Part shown: piece by piece, positions 5,054-11,718 of the stretch
Layout of the letters: every line of letters begins with the position of its first letter
How positions within the stretch are numbered: position 1 is the first letter of the stretch
Assembly (NCBI GenBank): GCA_946646575.1
Contig: CAMPCR010000026.1
Span: 1-12,562 of the forward strand
Reading direction: 5' to 3'
DNA: 12,562 nt
Source: UBA3222 sp002363035
GTDB lineage: Bacteria > Verrucomicrobiota > Verrucomicrobiia > Opitutales > UBA9783
Translations under genes and position numbers: made by a program
The notes under the pieces: model-generated
Databases searched by the model: none
Told to the model about the DNA's origin: nothing
The model's input: the letters and a program-made list of their open reading frames with translations, nothing else

Positions 5054-6685
5054 ATGAAAGTGATTGCGACATTTTTCGGTTTGGCGTTGCTGTACCTGGC
5101 GCATATCGGGACGCGACCGCTTGCCAATCCCGACGAAGGGCGTTATGCGAGTATCGGAGCGGAGATATTACGCACGAACGAATGGATCGTGCCGCATTTA
5201 AACGGTCTGATTTACTTCGAAAAGCCGCCGCTCGGTTACTGGCTGACGGCACTCGGGGAAAAAATCTTCGGCGTTACGTTGTTCGGGGCGCGCTTCTTTA
5301 ATGCTCTTGCGACGTTGCTGACGTGCTTGGTTTTGTACGGCTTTTGCCGACGTTTTTTGCCGAAAAAAGTCGGTTTATGCGCAGTGATTTTGTACGGTAC
5401 GTCGGGTTTGCCGTTCGGATTATCACAAGTACTGACGCTGGATAATTTTCTGACGTTTTTCCTTACGACTACGCTGTTGCTGTTCGCATGGGGTTTTTTG
5501 GAAGAAAACGAAACGTGCGCGAAGTATTGTTTTTACGGTGCGTACCTCTTCATGGCGCTGACGGTGCTGACCAAGGGGTTGATTGGGTTGGTGTTCCCCG
5601 CATTAATCGGCTTTCCGTGGTTGTTGTTCACGGGGCATTGGCGAAAACTCAACCGCGCGTGTTTATTTCGCGGAACGCTCTTGTTCCTGGTGATCGCGGT
5701 TCCGTGGCACGTTGCGGTACAACGAAAATATGAATGTTTTTTTAATTTTTATTTTTGGCACGAGCATTTTGAGCGTTATTTGACGGATACTCACCTGCGC
5801 GGAAAGCCGTGGTATTTTCTGCCGACCGCGTTTCTGTGCGGATTGATGCCGTGGACGTTTTTTCTGCCGCGTTTAACGAAAAACACGTTTTTCGGAACCC
5901 GCGATCGCGAACGGCAAATCGTGCTTTTTGCGTTCCTGTGGATGTTCGGTGTCGTCGGTTTCTTTTCCTGCTCCCATTCGCAACTCATTCCCTATATTTT
6001 GCCCGCCGTTCCCGCCGCCTGCCTGCTGATGGCGGTCGGCTGGGAGAAAACGAATGTAAAAAATTTGCGTTTGGAATGTCTTTTGTGGGCACTTGCATTT
6101 CTCGCAACCGCCGTTGTCGGTCCGTCGATTGTCAAAAAGCGCGCTTTGGTGCCGATACCGATGGATTTGGCATGGGTTTTTGAAGGAATTTTGATCGTCG
6201 GTTCCGTGGGCGCGCTGTTTTGGTTGATAAAAAGCTTCCGAAGGTCGAACGAGCGTTACGTACAAAGGGCATTCGGCGGATTGTTGACGACGACCGTTTG
6301 GCTGTACCTGTTGTTTCCGAAGTTGATGCCGTCGTTTCAGCGGTGGAATGCGCAATCGTTGTGTCGCGTGATACGTCAACGGGAAGCGGAGCAGGTTGAG
6401 GTTTTCGGTTTGTACGGCTACTTTCACGATGTTCCGTTTTATCTGAACCAAAACATCGGTACATTGGAGTACTTTGAACCGGAGCACACGCTCGGCATCA
6501 AAATTCAAGGTTGTGACCGCTATCTGCGATGGGAAGCGTTTCAGGCGCGTTGGAAGGAGAAAAAAAGCTGTTACGCGATTGTGAAAAATATCTGCATTCC
6601 CGAATTTGAAGGACGGATGCGCGAGTACGGTTTTTATCCGTTGACGAAGAACGAATGTTTTACGTTATATTGTAATTGTCCGTGA
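5054..6685 (+). CDS. arnT: ArnT-like (GT83) polyprenyl-phosphate-sugar transferase
   Basis: 543 aa, the ArnT size, polytopic. ArnT moves 4-amino-4-deoxy-L-arabinose from undecaprenyl phosphate to lipid A on the periplasmic face; relatives use other sugars. The N-terminal block is diagnostic: NPDEGRYASIGAEIL (25-39) with the acidic pair D27/E28, WIVPHLNGLIYFEKPPLGYW (44-63) and FGARFFN (77-83). Further along are LDNFLTFF (129-136), LTKGLIGLVFPA (172-183), ERYL (240-243), KPWYFLP (251-257) and SHSQLIPYILPAVPA (307-321), where ArnT usually has a Lys at the Gln. About a dozen membrane segments precede a soluble C-terminal domain (from about 430) with the FGLYGYFHDVPFYLNQN stretch seen in ArnT. 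I chose ATG 5054 for its GGAG; a TTG at 5033 lies inside the upstream hairpin. It is coupled to the next gene by a GTGA overlap. Substrate is not provable here because no arnA, arnB or arnD lies in the window. Confidence 0.85.
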   Translation: MKVIATFFGLALLYLAHIGTRPLANPDEGRYASIGAEILRTNEWIVPHLNGLIYFEKPPLGYWLTALGEKIFGVTLFGARFFNALATLLTCLVLYGFCRRFLPKKVGLCAVILYGTSGLPFGLSQVLTLDNFLTFFLTTTLLLFAWGFLEENETCAKYCFYGAYLFMALTVLTKGLIGLVFPALIGFPWLLFTGHWRKLNRACLFRGTLLFLVIAVPWHVAVQRKYECFFNFYFWHEHFERYLTDTHLRGKPWYFLPTAFLCGLMPWTFFLPRLTKNTFFGTRDRERQIVLFAFLWMFGVVGFFSCSHSQLIPYILPAVPAACLLMAVGWEKTNVKNLRLECLLWALAFLATAVVGPSIVKKRALVPIPMDLAWVFEGILIVGSVGALFWLIKSFRRSNERYVQRAFGGLLTTTVWLYLLFPKLMPSFQRWNAQSLCRVIRQREAEQVEVFGLYGYFHDVPFYLNQNIGTLEYFEPEHTLGIKIQGCDRYLRWEAFQARWKEKKSCYAIVKNICIPEFEGRMREYGFYPLTKNECFTLYCNCP

Positions 6686-7716
6686 ATACCCATCCGACCG
6701 ATGTTTTAAAGTCTTCCGTTCCGACCGATGAGGCATCTGTATCGGCACAGACGGATGTTCCGCAGCTGTCGATCGTCATTCCGATGTACAACGAGGAACC
6801 GAACGTGGACGAGTTATGTACGCGTCTGATAAAAGTTTTGGAGACGTCGAAGCGCACGTTTGAAATTGTTGCCGTCAATGACGGAAGCCGCGACGGGACG
6901 TTGGCGAAACTGTTGCAATGGCAAAAGCAATATCCGCGGATTTTCCGAATTTTGGATTTTAACGGCAATTTCGGGCACCACAACGCGCTTTGGGCGGGCT
7001 TTGAGCACGTACGCGGCGAATGGGTGATTTCCATGGATGCCGATTTGCAAAATCCGCCCGAGGAGATCCCGAAGTTATTGGAAAAAATCGACGAAGGGTA
7101 CGATTACGTCGGCAGTTGGCGGCTCGGGAAGCGTCGCGATGCCAAATGGCGCGATTGGGCATCGAAGTTGGACAATAAGTTTCGAGGAAAAATTACCGAT
7201 ATTCGCATGACCGATCAAGGGTGCATGTTGCGCGCGTATAAGCGGTCGATTGTCGATGCGATTGTGCACTGCGGCGATTACACGGCGTTTATCCCGGCGT
7301 TGGCGTACAAATTCGCCGCGCGTTACACGGAAATCGGTATGCAACATGCGCCGCGCTTTCAAGGCAAAACCAAATACGGACTGTATTATTTGCTGCGCAC
7401 GCACTTCGATTTGATGACGGGCTTTTCGCTGGTGCCGTTGCAGGTTTTTACGCTGTTCGGGTTCGCGCTGGCGGGCGGAAGTTTTCTGCTGGTTTTATAT
7501 ATGCTCGGGCGACGCTTGTTCATCGGACCCGAAGCGGAAGGCGTTTTTACGCTGTTTGCGATTTTGTTCTTCATGGTCAGCGTCGCCATCGTCGGCATCG
7601 GGCTCATCGGCGAATACGTCGGGAGAACCTATCAAATCGCCCAGGGACGTCCGCGGTATATTTTAAAAAAACTCTACGATACGCAGGCGGCTTCAACCAA
7701 GACAAAAGCGGCTTAG
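6682..7716 (+). CDS. arnC: ArnC-like GT2 undecaprenyl-phosphate glycosyltransferase
   Basis: 344 aa from the GTG at 6682, which overlaps the preceding stop as GTGA; a TTG at 6676 is also in frame. ArnC joins a nucleotide-activated amino-arabinose precursor to undecaprenyl phosphate in the cytoplasmic leaflet, making the donor that ArnT uses. Seen: the GT-A start LSIVIPMYNEEPN (29-41), AVNDGSRDGT (64-73), the metal-binding MDADLQNPPEEIPKLL (118-133), and TDQGCMLRAYKRSIVDAIVHC (177-197), which closely follows ArnC. Two C-terminal membrane helices (about 253-277 and 288-312) end in GEYVGRTYQIAQGRPRY. The first 28 residues are Thr/Ser-rich and outside the domain. The alternatives are GtrB or dolichol-phosphate-mannose-synthase-like enzymes with another sugar; the GCMLRAY block and the ArnT-like neighbour favour ArnC type. 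Sugar identity is not determined. Confidence 0.87.
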   Translation: MNTHPTDVLKSSVPTDEASVSAQTDVPQLSIVIPMYNEEPNVDELCTRLIKVLETSKRTFEIVAVNDGSRDGTLAKLLQWQKQYPRIFRILDFNGNFGHHNALWAGFEHVRGEWVISMDADLQNPPEEIPKLLEKIDEGYDYVGSWRLGKRRDAKWRDWASKLDNKFRGKITDIRMTDQGCMLRAYKRSIVDAIVHCGDYTAFIPALAYKFAARYTEIGMQHAPRFQGKTKYGLYYLLRTHFDLMTGFSLVPLQVFTLFGFALAGGSFLLVLYMLGRRLFIGPEAEGVFTLFAILFFMVSVAIVGIGLIGEYVGRTYQIAQGRPRYILKKLYDTQAASTKTKAA

Positions 7717-8177
7717 GACGGTTTTTATCGGAGCGTTGGACTTTCGGTTAAACGGGGAGCGTAAAAGAGGTTGATTGTTTTTAACCGCATCCGTTGTTTG
7801 AGGGGCAATCTTTGGAAATTTTTTTGCCCTTGTCTCCTACGTTGGGAGCGTGTTCTTTTCAGTATTTTGGTGTTTTTAAAACAATATCGATCCGAATAAC
7901 ACACCGCTGAACCGAAAACGCCGCGTATGCTTTGGTATATTGCAGAGTTGTTTTAACCATGCGAACCGCTTTTTGTTTCTATTGCAACTCCTCTGCCTCC
8001 GTTCCCCGCTTCTTCTCCCGGAGTACGTTGCCTCGGTGAAAGACTATAAAAGAGCAGTCCCTTTATTTTTACGAATTTTCGGAATTTATTTTCGGATATT
8101 TGATTTCCGCCAGAAGCAGTCGCGGAAAATGTGTTTTGCGGCTTGCAACGGGCGACGTTTTTTTATGGTTTCAGGGC
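7717..8177. other. 461-bp spacer without a convincing gene
   Basis: Reading frames here (for example a Leu/Phe-rich 81-residue frame from 7940) show no family features. Visible structure: AGGGGCAA (7801-7808) with TTGCCCTT (7824-7831), an 8-bp stem with one G-T and a 15-nt loop; and CGGTTAA (7745-7751) with TTAACCG (7781-7787). These could include the end of the arn-type transcript. Neither is followed by a T-run, so I do not call a terminator. The 3' part holds leader and promoter of the bacterioferritin-like gene, but no clear -35/-10 pair was found. Confidence 0.5.
8104..8128 (+). promoter_or_regulatory. Inverted repeat upstream of the bacterioferritin-like gene
   Basis: TTTCCGC (8104-8110) and GCGGAAA (8122-8128) form perfect 7-bp arms around an 11-nt centre, 49 bp before the ATG at 8178. 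It may be an operator or leader hairpin. It does not resemble a Fur box that I can recognise. Confidence 0.3.
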
Positions 8178-8633
8178 ATGGATAAAGAATTGTCCGTCAA
8201 AGTCTTAACGTATTATGCGAACGGTCTGAATGCGCAGGCGTTTGCGCATAAAGTTCAGGGAAAGGTGTTTGCGGCGCAGGGTTTTGAAAAGTTGGGCGAA
8301 AAGTACGCGGAACACGCCGTCGAGGAAGCCGGTTGGGTCGATAAAATGCTCGATCGGATTTTGGATTTGGGCGGTTCTTTGACCGTTGAAGCGACGCAAG
8401 CAGTACCTGTTTGCGATGACGTCGAAGCCTATCTGCAATCGGAGAAAAAAGTATCCGAAGAGGGCATTGAGATGTTGCGTCGGGACATCCAAAAACTTTC
8501 GGATGACCTGACAACGGCAGATCTGTTGAAAGCCTACCTGAAGGACGAAGAGGAAGATTTGAATTGGACGGCATTGCAGTCGGAATTGATTGCAAAAATC
8601 GGTCTGCAAAACTGGCTGGTGAAGCAGATGTAG
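8178..8633 (+). CDS. Bacterioferritin-family protein with degenerate ferroxidase site
   Basis: 151 aa, slightly shorter than bacterioferritin (about 158). The fold match is clear by eye: EAGWVDKMLDRILDLGG (50-66), DDVEAYLQSEKK (80-91), DLLKAYLKDEEEDLNW (115-130) and the family ending IAKIGLQNWLVKQM (138-151). Aligned by hand to E. coli Bfr, the six di-iron ligands read E18 to G16, E51 to E50, H54 to W53, E94 to S93, E127 to E124 and H130 to D127; the haem ligand M52 becomes A51. So only two of six ligands are kept and haem binding should be lost. It may be a structural partner for another ferritin subunit or have a new role. ATG 8178 is where homology starts; upstream in-frame codons add unrelated residues. 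The Shine-Dalgarno is poor (AGGG one base away). The gene is monocistronic in this window. Confidence 0.8.
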   Translation: MDKELSVKVLTYYANGLNAQAFAHKVQGKVFAAQGFEKLGEKYAEHAVEEAGWVDKMLDRILDLGGSLTVEATQAVPVCDDVEAYLQSEKKVSEEGIEMLRRDIQKLSDDLTTADLLKAYLKDEEEDLNWTALQSELIAKIGLQNWLVKQM

Positions 8634-8646
8634 GCTTTGCGGTAAG

Positions 8647-8663
8647 TCCAAAGTTGCTTTGGA
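8647..8663 (+). other. Perfect 7-bp hairpin after the bacterioferritin-like gene
   Basis: TCCAAAG (8647-8653), triloop TTG, CTTTGGA (8657-8663), 13 nt after the stop codon. No T-run follows, so it may be an RNA 3'-end stabiliser or a Rho-dependent end rather than a classical terminator. A 10-bp GC palindrome (8678-8687) follows 14 bp later. Confidence 0.35.
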
Positions 8664-8782
8664 AGCGTGAAAAGATGCGCCGCGGCGGTCGTTCGAAAGC
8701 GGAGTGCTTCGTTGCACGGTTACTTTGAGAGGTGCATTCGCGCTGTTGTTCGGTTTCACGGGTATTCTTCCTGCCTATTTGC

Positions 8783-8806
8783 CTTTCTTTCTTTCTTTCT
8801 TTCTTT
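8783..8806 (+). repeat. CTTT tetranucleotide repeat, six copies, in a pyrimidine tract
   Basis: Six perfect CTTT units are followed by further C/T-only sequence to about 8825. It lies in the 315-bp spacer between the bacterioferritin-like gene and rpmH, 142 bp before the rpmH ATG. It does not fall inside any gene I can support, so any effect would be on transcription or leader length. Confidence 0.9.
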
Positions 8807-8948
8807 TCCTTCCTCTCTTCTTTTGAGATCGCTTTCCTTTTTGTCGCAGGCGGTATGCGGTATGATTGCGAATAAAAAAGGAGACGGACGGTTAAAGTTC
8901 GAAATTGAGCTTGCGTAAACGCCGATTTTTTTTGACAGTGAAGCTACT

Positions 8949-9086
8949 ATGCAACCAACGTATCATCCATCGAAGTTGAAACGCGTGCGCATGTGCGGAT
9001 TTCGGGCGCGGATGGCGACCAAAGGCGGTCGTTCCGTGATCAATGCGCGTCGTCGCAAAGGTCGCCGCAAGTTGACGCAGGTATAA
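8949..9086 (+). CDS. rpmH: 50S ribosomal protein L34
   Basis: 45 aa, the normal size for L34, a small basic protein of the large ribosomal subunit. The N-terminus TYHPSKLKRVRMCGFRARMA (4-23) and the C-terminal RRRKGRRKLT (34-43) are the family signature. It heads the conserved rpmH-rnpA-yidD-yidC order, with the rnpA GTG six bases after its stop. The ATG has no good Shine-Dalgarno. A TTGACA hexamer (8932-8937) lies just upstream, but no -10 fits at proper spacing before the gene. A run of eight T (8926-8933) precedes it. Confidence 0.97.
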   Translation: MQPTYHPSKLKRVRMCGFRARMATKGGRSVINARRRKGRRKLTQV

Positions 9087-9092
9087 AAATGT

Positions 9093-9482
9093 GTGAAACG
9101 GGAGCAACGACTGCGGAGAAATAATGATTTTCGTGCGTTGTATCGCGACGGTGTGAAAGTTCGTTTGCAGGGGCTTGTGGTGTACGGTCGACCGTTTGCT
9201 TCCGAAATGCATCGCATGGGGGTTGTAGCTTCGCGCAAAATCGGTTCGGCAGTCGTTCGCAATCGCTTTAAGCGGCGCATGCGTACGTTTTTCGAGGAGC
9301 TGAAGACCCTTCTCGTGCCGTGTGACGTGGTATGGGTTGCGACGCAACCGCAGGCGGCACGGTGGTCTTTTGCGGAATTGCAGATACATGTAAAGGAAGG
9401 ACTTGAGAAACTTCGAAAACTTCTCGGGGAAGATATTCGGAAGCGCGCGCGTTCGGAGGCGGTATCGAAGCAGGCGGGCTGA
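9093..9482 (+). CDS. rnpA: Ribonuclease P protein component
   Basis: 129 aa, within the RnpA range. It binds the RNase P RNA and helps mature tRNA 5' ends. The N-terminus KREQRLRRNNDFRALYRDG (2-20) and the RNR motif in ASRKIGSAVVRNRFKRRMR (46-64) are diagnostic, with R56, N57, R58 and K60 in place. The C-terminal tail after about 105 is basic and variable (RKRARSEAVSKQAG). The start is GTG at 9093, required because VKREQRL is the conserved beginning; an ATG at 9089 is out of frame. Co-transcription with rpmH is likely from the six-base gap. The RNA partner gene (rnpB) was not found here. Confidence 0.96.
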   Translation: MKREQRLRRNNDFRALYRDGVKVRLQGLVVYGRPFASEMHRMGVVASRKIGSAVVRNRFKRRMRTFFEELKTLLVPCDVVWVATQPQAARWSFAELQIHVKEGLEKLRKLLGEDIRKRARSEAVSKQAG

Positions 9483-9744
9483 AACGGGCGCGGTTGTTGG
9501 ATGTTCGGATGTGCAAGAAAGTGCCGTTGTATGCGAAAACTTCCGCGATTTATTGCTTCGAGTGTGATGTGTATGGCACGAGTTCGCCAGGGTGTGATGT
9601 TGTATCTTGAGGAACGACGGTTGGTTTTGCTTTCGTAATGGGGTTGAAAACGCGAGATATACACTGAAAAATCGGATGTACATGAAAAACGGGGCGGTTG
9701 CATATCGGTCGTCGGATATTTGGCGTTGGGTTAAGGTGCCTTCG

Positions 9745-10011
9745 ATGTTCGCATTGCGTTTTGCGGAGCGATTTTTGACGTTTTGGCTGTGTATTGCGGT
9801 ACAGATGTATAAAAAATTTCTGTCGCCGTTGCAGTATGCATTGAGAATTACCTTTGGTCTGCAATGCGAATGCCGTTTCCGTCCGACCTGTTCCGAATAC
9901 GCGCTGGGGTGTTTAGGGAAATACCATCTACCGACGGCGTGCTTTTTGATTGCAAAGCGTTTGTTGCGTTGCCAGCCGTGGGGTCGCGGCGGTTGGGATC
10001 CCGTGCCTTAG
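9745..10011 (+). CDS. yidD: Membrane protein insertion efficiency factor YidD
   Basis: 88 aa from the ATG at 9745. YidD is a small membrane-associated protein that aids YidC-dependent insertion. Seen: MYKKFLSPL (21-29), CRFRPTCSEYAL (43-54), KRLLRCQPWGRGGWDPVP ending the protein; all three conserved cysteines of CRFxPTC and LLRC are present. Between SPL and CRF there is a 13-residue stretch (QYALRITFGLQCE), longer than in most YidD I recall. Start choice: the frame is open upstream with ATG at 9682 and 9676 and TTG at 9607, giving up to 134 aa. I chose 9745 because it gives the usual length and has AAGG 8 nt upstream, but the longer forms are not excluded. The stop is nine bases before yidC and overlaps its Shine-Dalgarno (AGGG, 10010-10013). 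Confidence 0.9.
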   Translation: MFALRFAERFLTFWLCIAVQMYKKFLSPLQYALRITFGLQCECRFRPTCSEYALGCLGKYHLPTACFLIAKRLLRCQPWGRGGWDPVP

Positions 10012-10020
10012 GGTTTTTGA

Positions 10021-11715
10021 ATGGATAAAAAAAATCTCATTTTCGGTCTGTCGTGTCTGTTCGGCGCGTTCTCGCTGTTCATTTACCAGGGGAAACAGTT
10101 GCAACAACAGGCGATTTTAAGACAATCGCAGGCGGCGGATGAAGAGGTGGCGAATGTGGAAGGGTTACAGCCGAAATCCGATGTCGTTCCGATGTCGTCG
10201 GAACTTTCAAACGGTTCCGAATTTCAACTGCTGATTTTCAAACCGACCGACGAACGGCTGATTGTCTTGGAAAATGATGCCGTCAGAGTGACTTTTACGA
10301 CGGTCGGCGGCGGTATTCGTACGGTTGAATTGAAAAAGTTTTCCGCGACCCGGGGCGGAACAGAGCCGTATTGTTTCAACGATACGGTCGGATTGCCGGC
10401 ATTGACGTTGGGTTGGAATAAGGAGAAAACTCTGACGCAAAACTTCGATGTGACGCGCCAAACGGAGGATGTAATTCAGTTCCGTGCGGTTTTGGAGGAC
10501 GGTACGAACATTGTTCGCGGTTATCAATTGCCGTCGTCGAAAAATAAAAATCCTTACGCGATTCAAACGGAAATTTCGGTAACGCAACCGCAGAACATCG
10601 AGAGCAAAACGGTTGCCGACAAGCGTTCCCTGTGGGTCTTTTTAGGTTCCATGCCGGAGATGCCGGGCGACAAGTATCGCGAGCATTTGAATTTTTGCGC
10701 TTACGACGGCAAGGGTATGGATTGTAAGCGTTTGGCGGATTTTGAGACGAGCAACGGCTTTTTGGGGCTGGGCGGGCACGAGGCGCATCCGTACATTGAG
10801 GCGAACATGTCCTGTGCGTGGGGTGCGCTGAAAGATCAGTTTTTTACGGCAATTCTGACGCCGAAAACGCCGGCGGTCGGTTGTTTTTCGTTTCCGTCAA
10901 AACAAGGCGAACGTTCATTGATGCAGGGTTTTTTGAAGTTCGAGTTGACACAACCGTCGACGGTTTTGGGCGCAACATACTATGTCGGTCCGAAGGACTA
11001 CCTGCTGTTGGAGCATATGGGACAACGGCAGGACGAGCTGATGCAGTTCGGTTTTTTCGGCGCCGTCAGCAAGGTTCTCCTCATGACCATGCACGGTATT
11101 CATTCGGTCATTCATAATTGGGGTTGGACGATTTTGATTTTGACGGTTATTATTAAACTGCTGATGTGGCCGGTCACGCAAATGCAGTTGCGTTCTTCGA
11201 AAAAAATGGCGACCATTCAGGAACCTTTAAAAATTTTGCGCGAGAAATACAAAGACAATCCGCAGAAATTACAGACGGAAACCATGAAACTTTTTAAGGA
11301 AAATCGCATCAATCCGGCGTCCGGTTGCCTGCCGGCGGTTATCCAAATTCCGATTTTCATCGGTTTGTATTATATGTTGCGTTCGGCGTCCGAAATCCGC
11401 TTCCAGCCGTTTTTGTGGGTTAGAGATTTGTCGATGCCGGATACCGTCGGTTATTTGGGCTCTTTTCCGATCAACATTATGCCGCTGTTGATGGGGGTGA
11501 CGATGGTGGTGCAGATGAAGGTCACGCCGATGCCGTCAACGGACAGTGCGCAGCAGAAGATTTTTATGCTGATGCCGTTCATTTTTCTGTTCTTTTGTTA
11601 CAATTTCCCGGCGGCGTTGGTGCTCTACTGGACGGTGCAGAATTTGTTCACCATCGTTCAGAACAAACTGACGTATCGACAGGGTTCAACGACGTTGCAA
11701 CAACAGAAAGTTTAA
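10021..11715 (+). CDS. yidC: Membrane protein insertase YidC
   Basis: 564 aa, typical of the Gram-negative form. YidC inserts and folds inner-membrane proteins, alone or with SecYEG. There is an N-terminal anchor (6-22), a large periplasmic domain (about 65-330) with WGALKDQFF (267-275), then the conserved core: GWTILILTVIIKLLMWPVT (368-386), the cytoplasmic hairpin (388-428), INPASGCLPAVIQIPIF (430-446), the PINIMPLLMGVTMVVQM helix (483-499), MLMPFIFLFFCYN (516-528) and FPAALVLYWTVQNLFTIVQ (529-547). Aligning KKMATIQ to E. coli AKMRMLQ puts Ala396 at the groove arginine R366; R391, K394 and K395 are nearby. Shine-Dalgarno AGGG is 7 nt before the ATG. yebC follows after three bases. Confidence 0.97.
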   Translation: MDKKNLIFGLSCLFGAFSLFIYQGKQLQQQAILRQSQAADEEVANVEGLQPKSDVVPMSSELSNGSEFQLLIFKPTDERLIVLENDAVRVTFTTVGGGIRTVELKKFSATRGGTEPYCFNDTVGLPALTLGWNKEKTLTQNFDVTRQTEDVIQFRAVLEDGTNIVRGYQLPSSKNKNPYAIQTEISVTQPQNIESKTVADKRSLWVFLGSMPEMPGDKYREHLNFCAYDGKGMDCKRLADFETSNGFLGLGGHEAHPYIEANMSCAWGALKDQFFTAILTPKTPAVGCFSFPSKQGERSLMQGFLKFELTQPSTVLGATYYVGPKDYLLLEHMGQRQDELMQFGFFGAVSKVLLMTMHGIHSVIHNWGWTILILTVIIKLLMWPVTQMQLRSSKKMATIQEPLKILREKYKDNPQKLQTETMKLFKENRINPASGCLPAVIQIPIFIGLYYMLRSASEIRFQPFLWVRDLSMPDTVGYLGSFPINIMPLLMGVTMVVQMKVTPMPSTDSAQQKIFMLMPFIFLFFCYNFPAALVLYWTVQNLFTIVQNKLTYRQGSTTLQQQKV

Positions 11716-11718
11716 GTT

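Noticed and set aside
4867..5127. Minus-strand reading frame with repeating NRTEQ residues
   Set aside because: It is only the reverse complement of the GTTCT repeat, which has no stop in any frame, with no family features on either side.
7940..8185. 81-residue Leu/Phe-rich frame before the bacterioferritin-like gene
   Set aside because: Low-complexity, no start context, no family features, and it overlaps the next gene's start.
8916..8937. Terminator at GCGTAAACGC followed by eight T upstream of rpmH
   Set aside because: The stem is at most three or four base pairs with almost no loop, too weak to call.
8634..9092. Replication origin near rpmH
   Set aside because: rpmH-rnpA-yidC is often near oriC, but no DnaA boxes of the TTATCCACA type and no dnaA gene are visible here.
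9501..9638. 45-codon plus-strand frame between rnpA and yidD (starts MFGCARKCRC, ends RRLVLLS)
   Set aside because: No Shine-Dalgarno, no recognisable domain, and such a short frame is expected by chance; kept only as a possibility.
8892..9703. Two long minus-strand frames opposite rpmH and rnpA
   Set aside because: They lie antisense to clearly recognised conserved genes and are rich in Arg/Ser/His typical of shadow frames.
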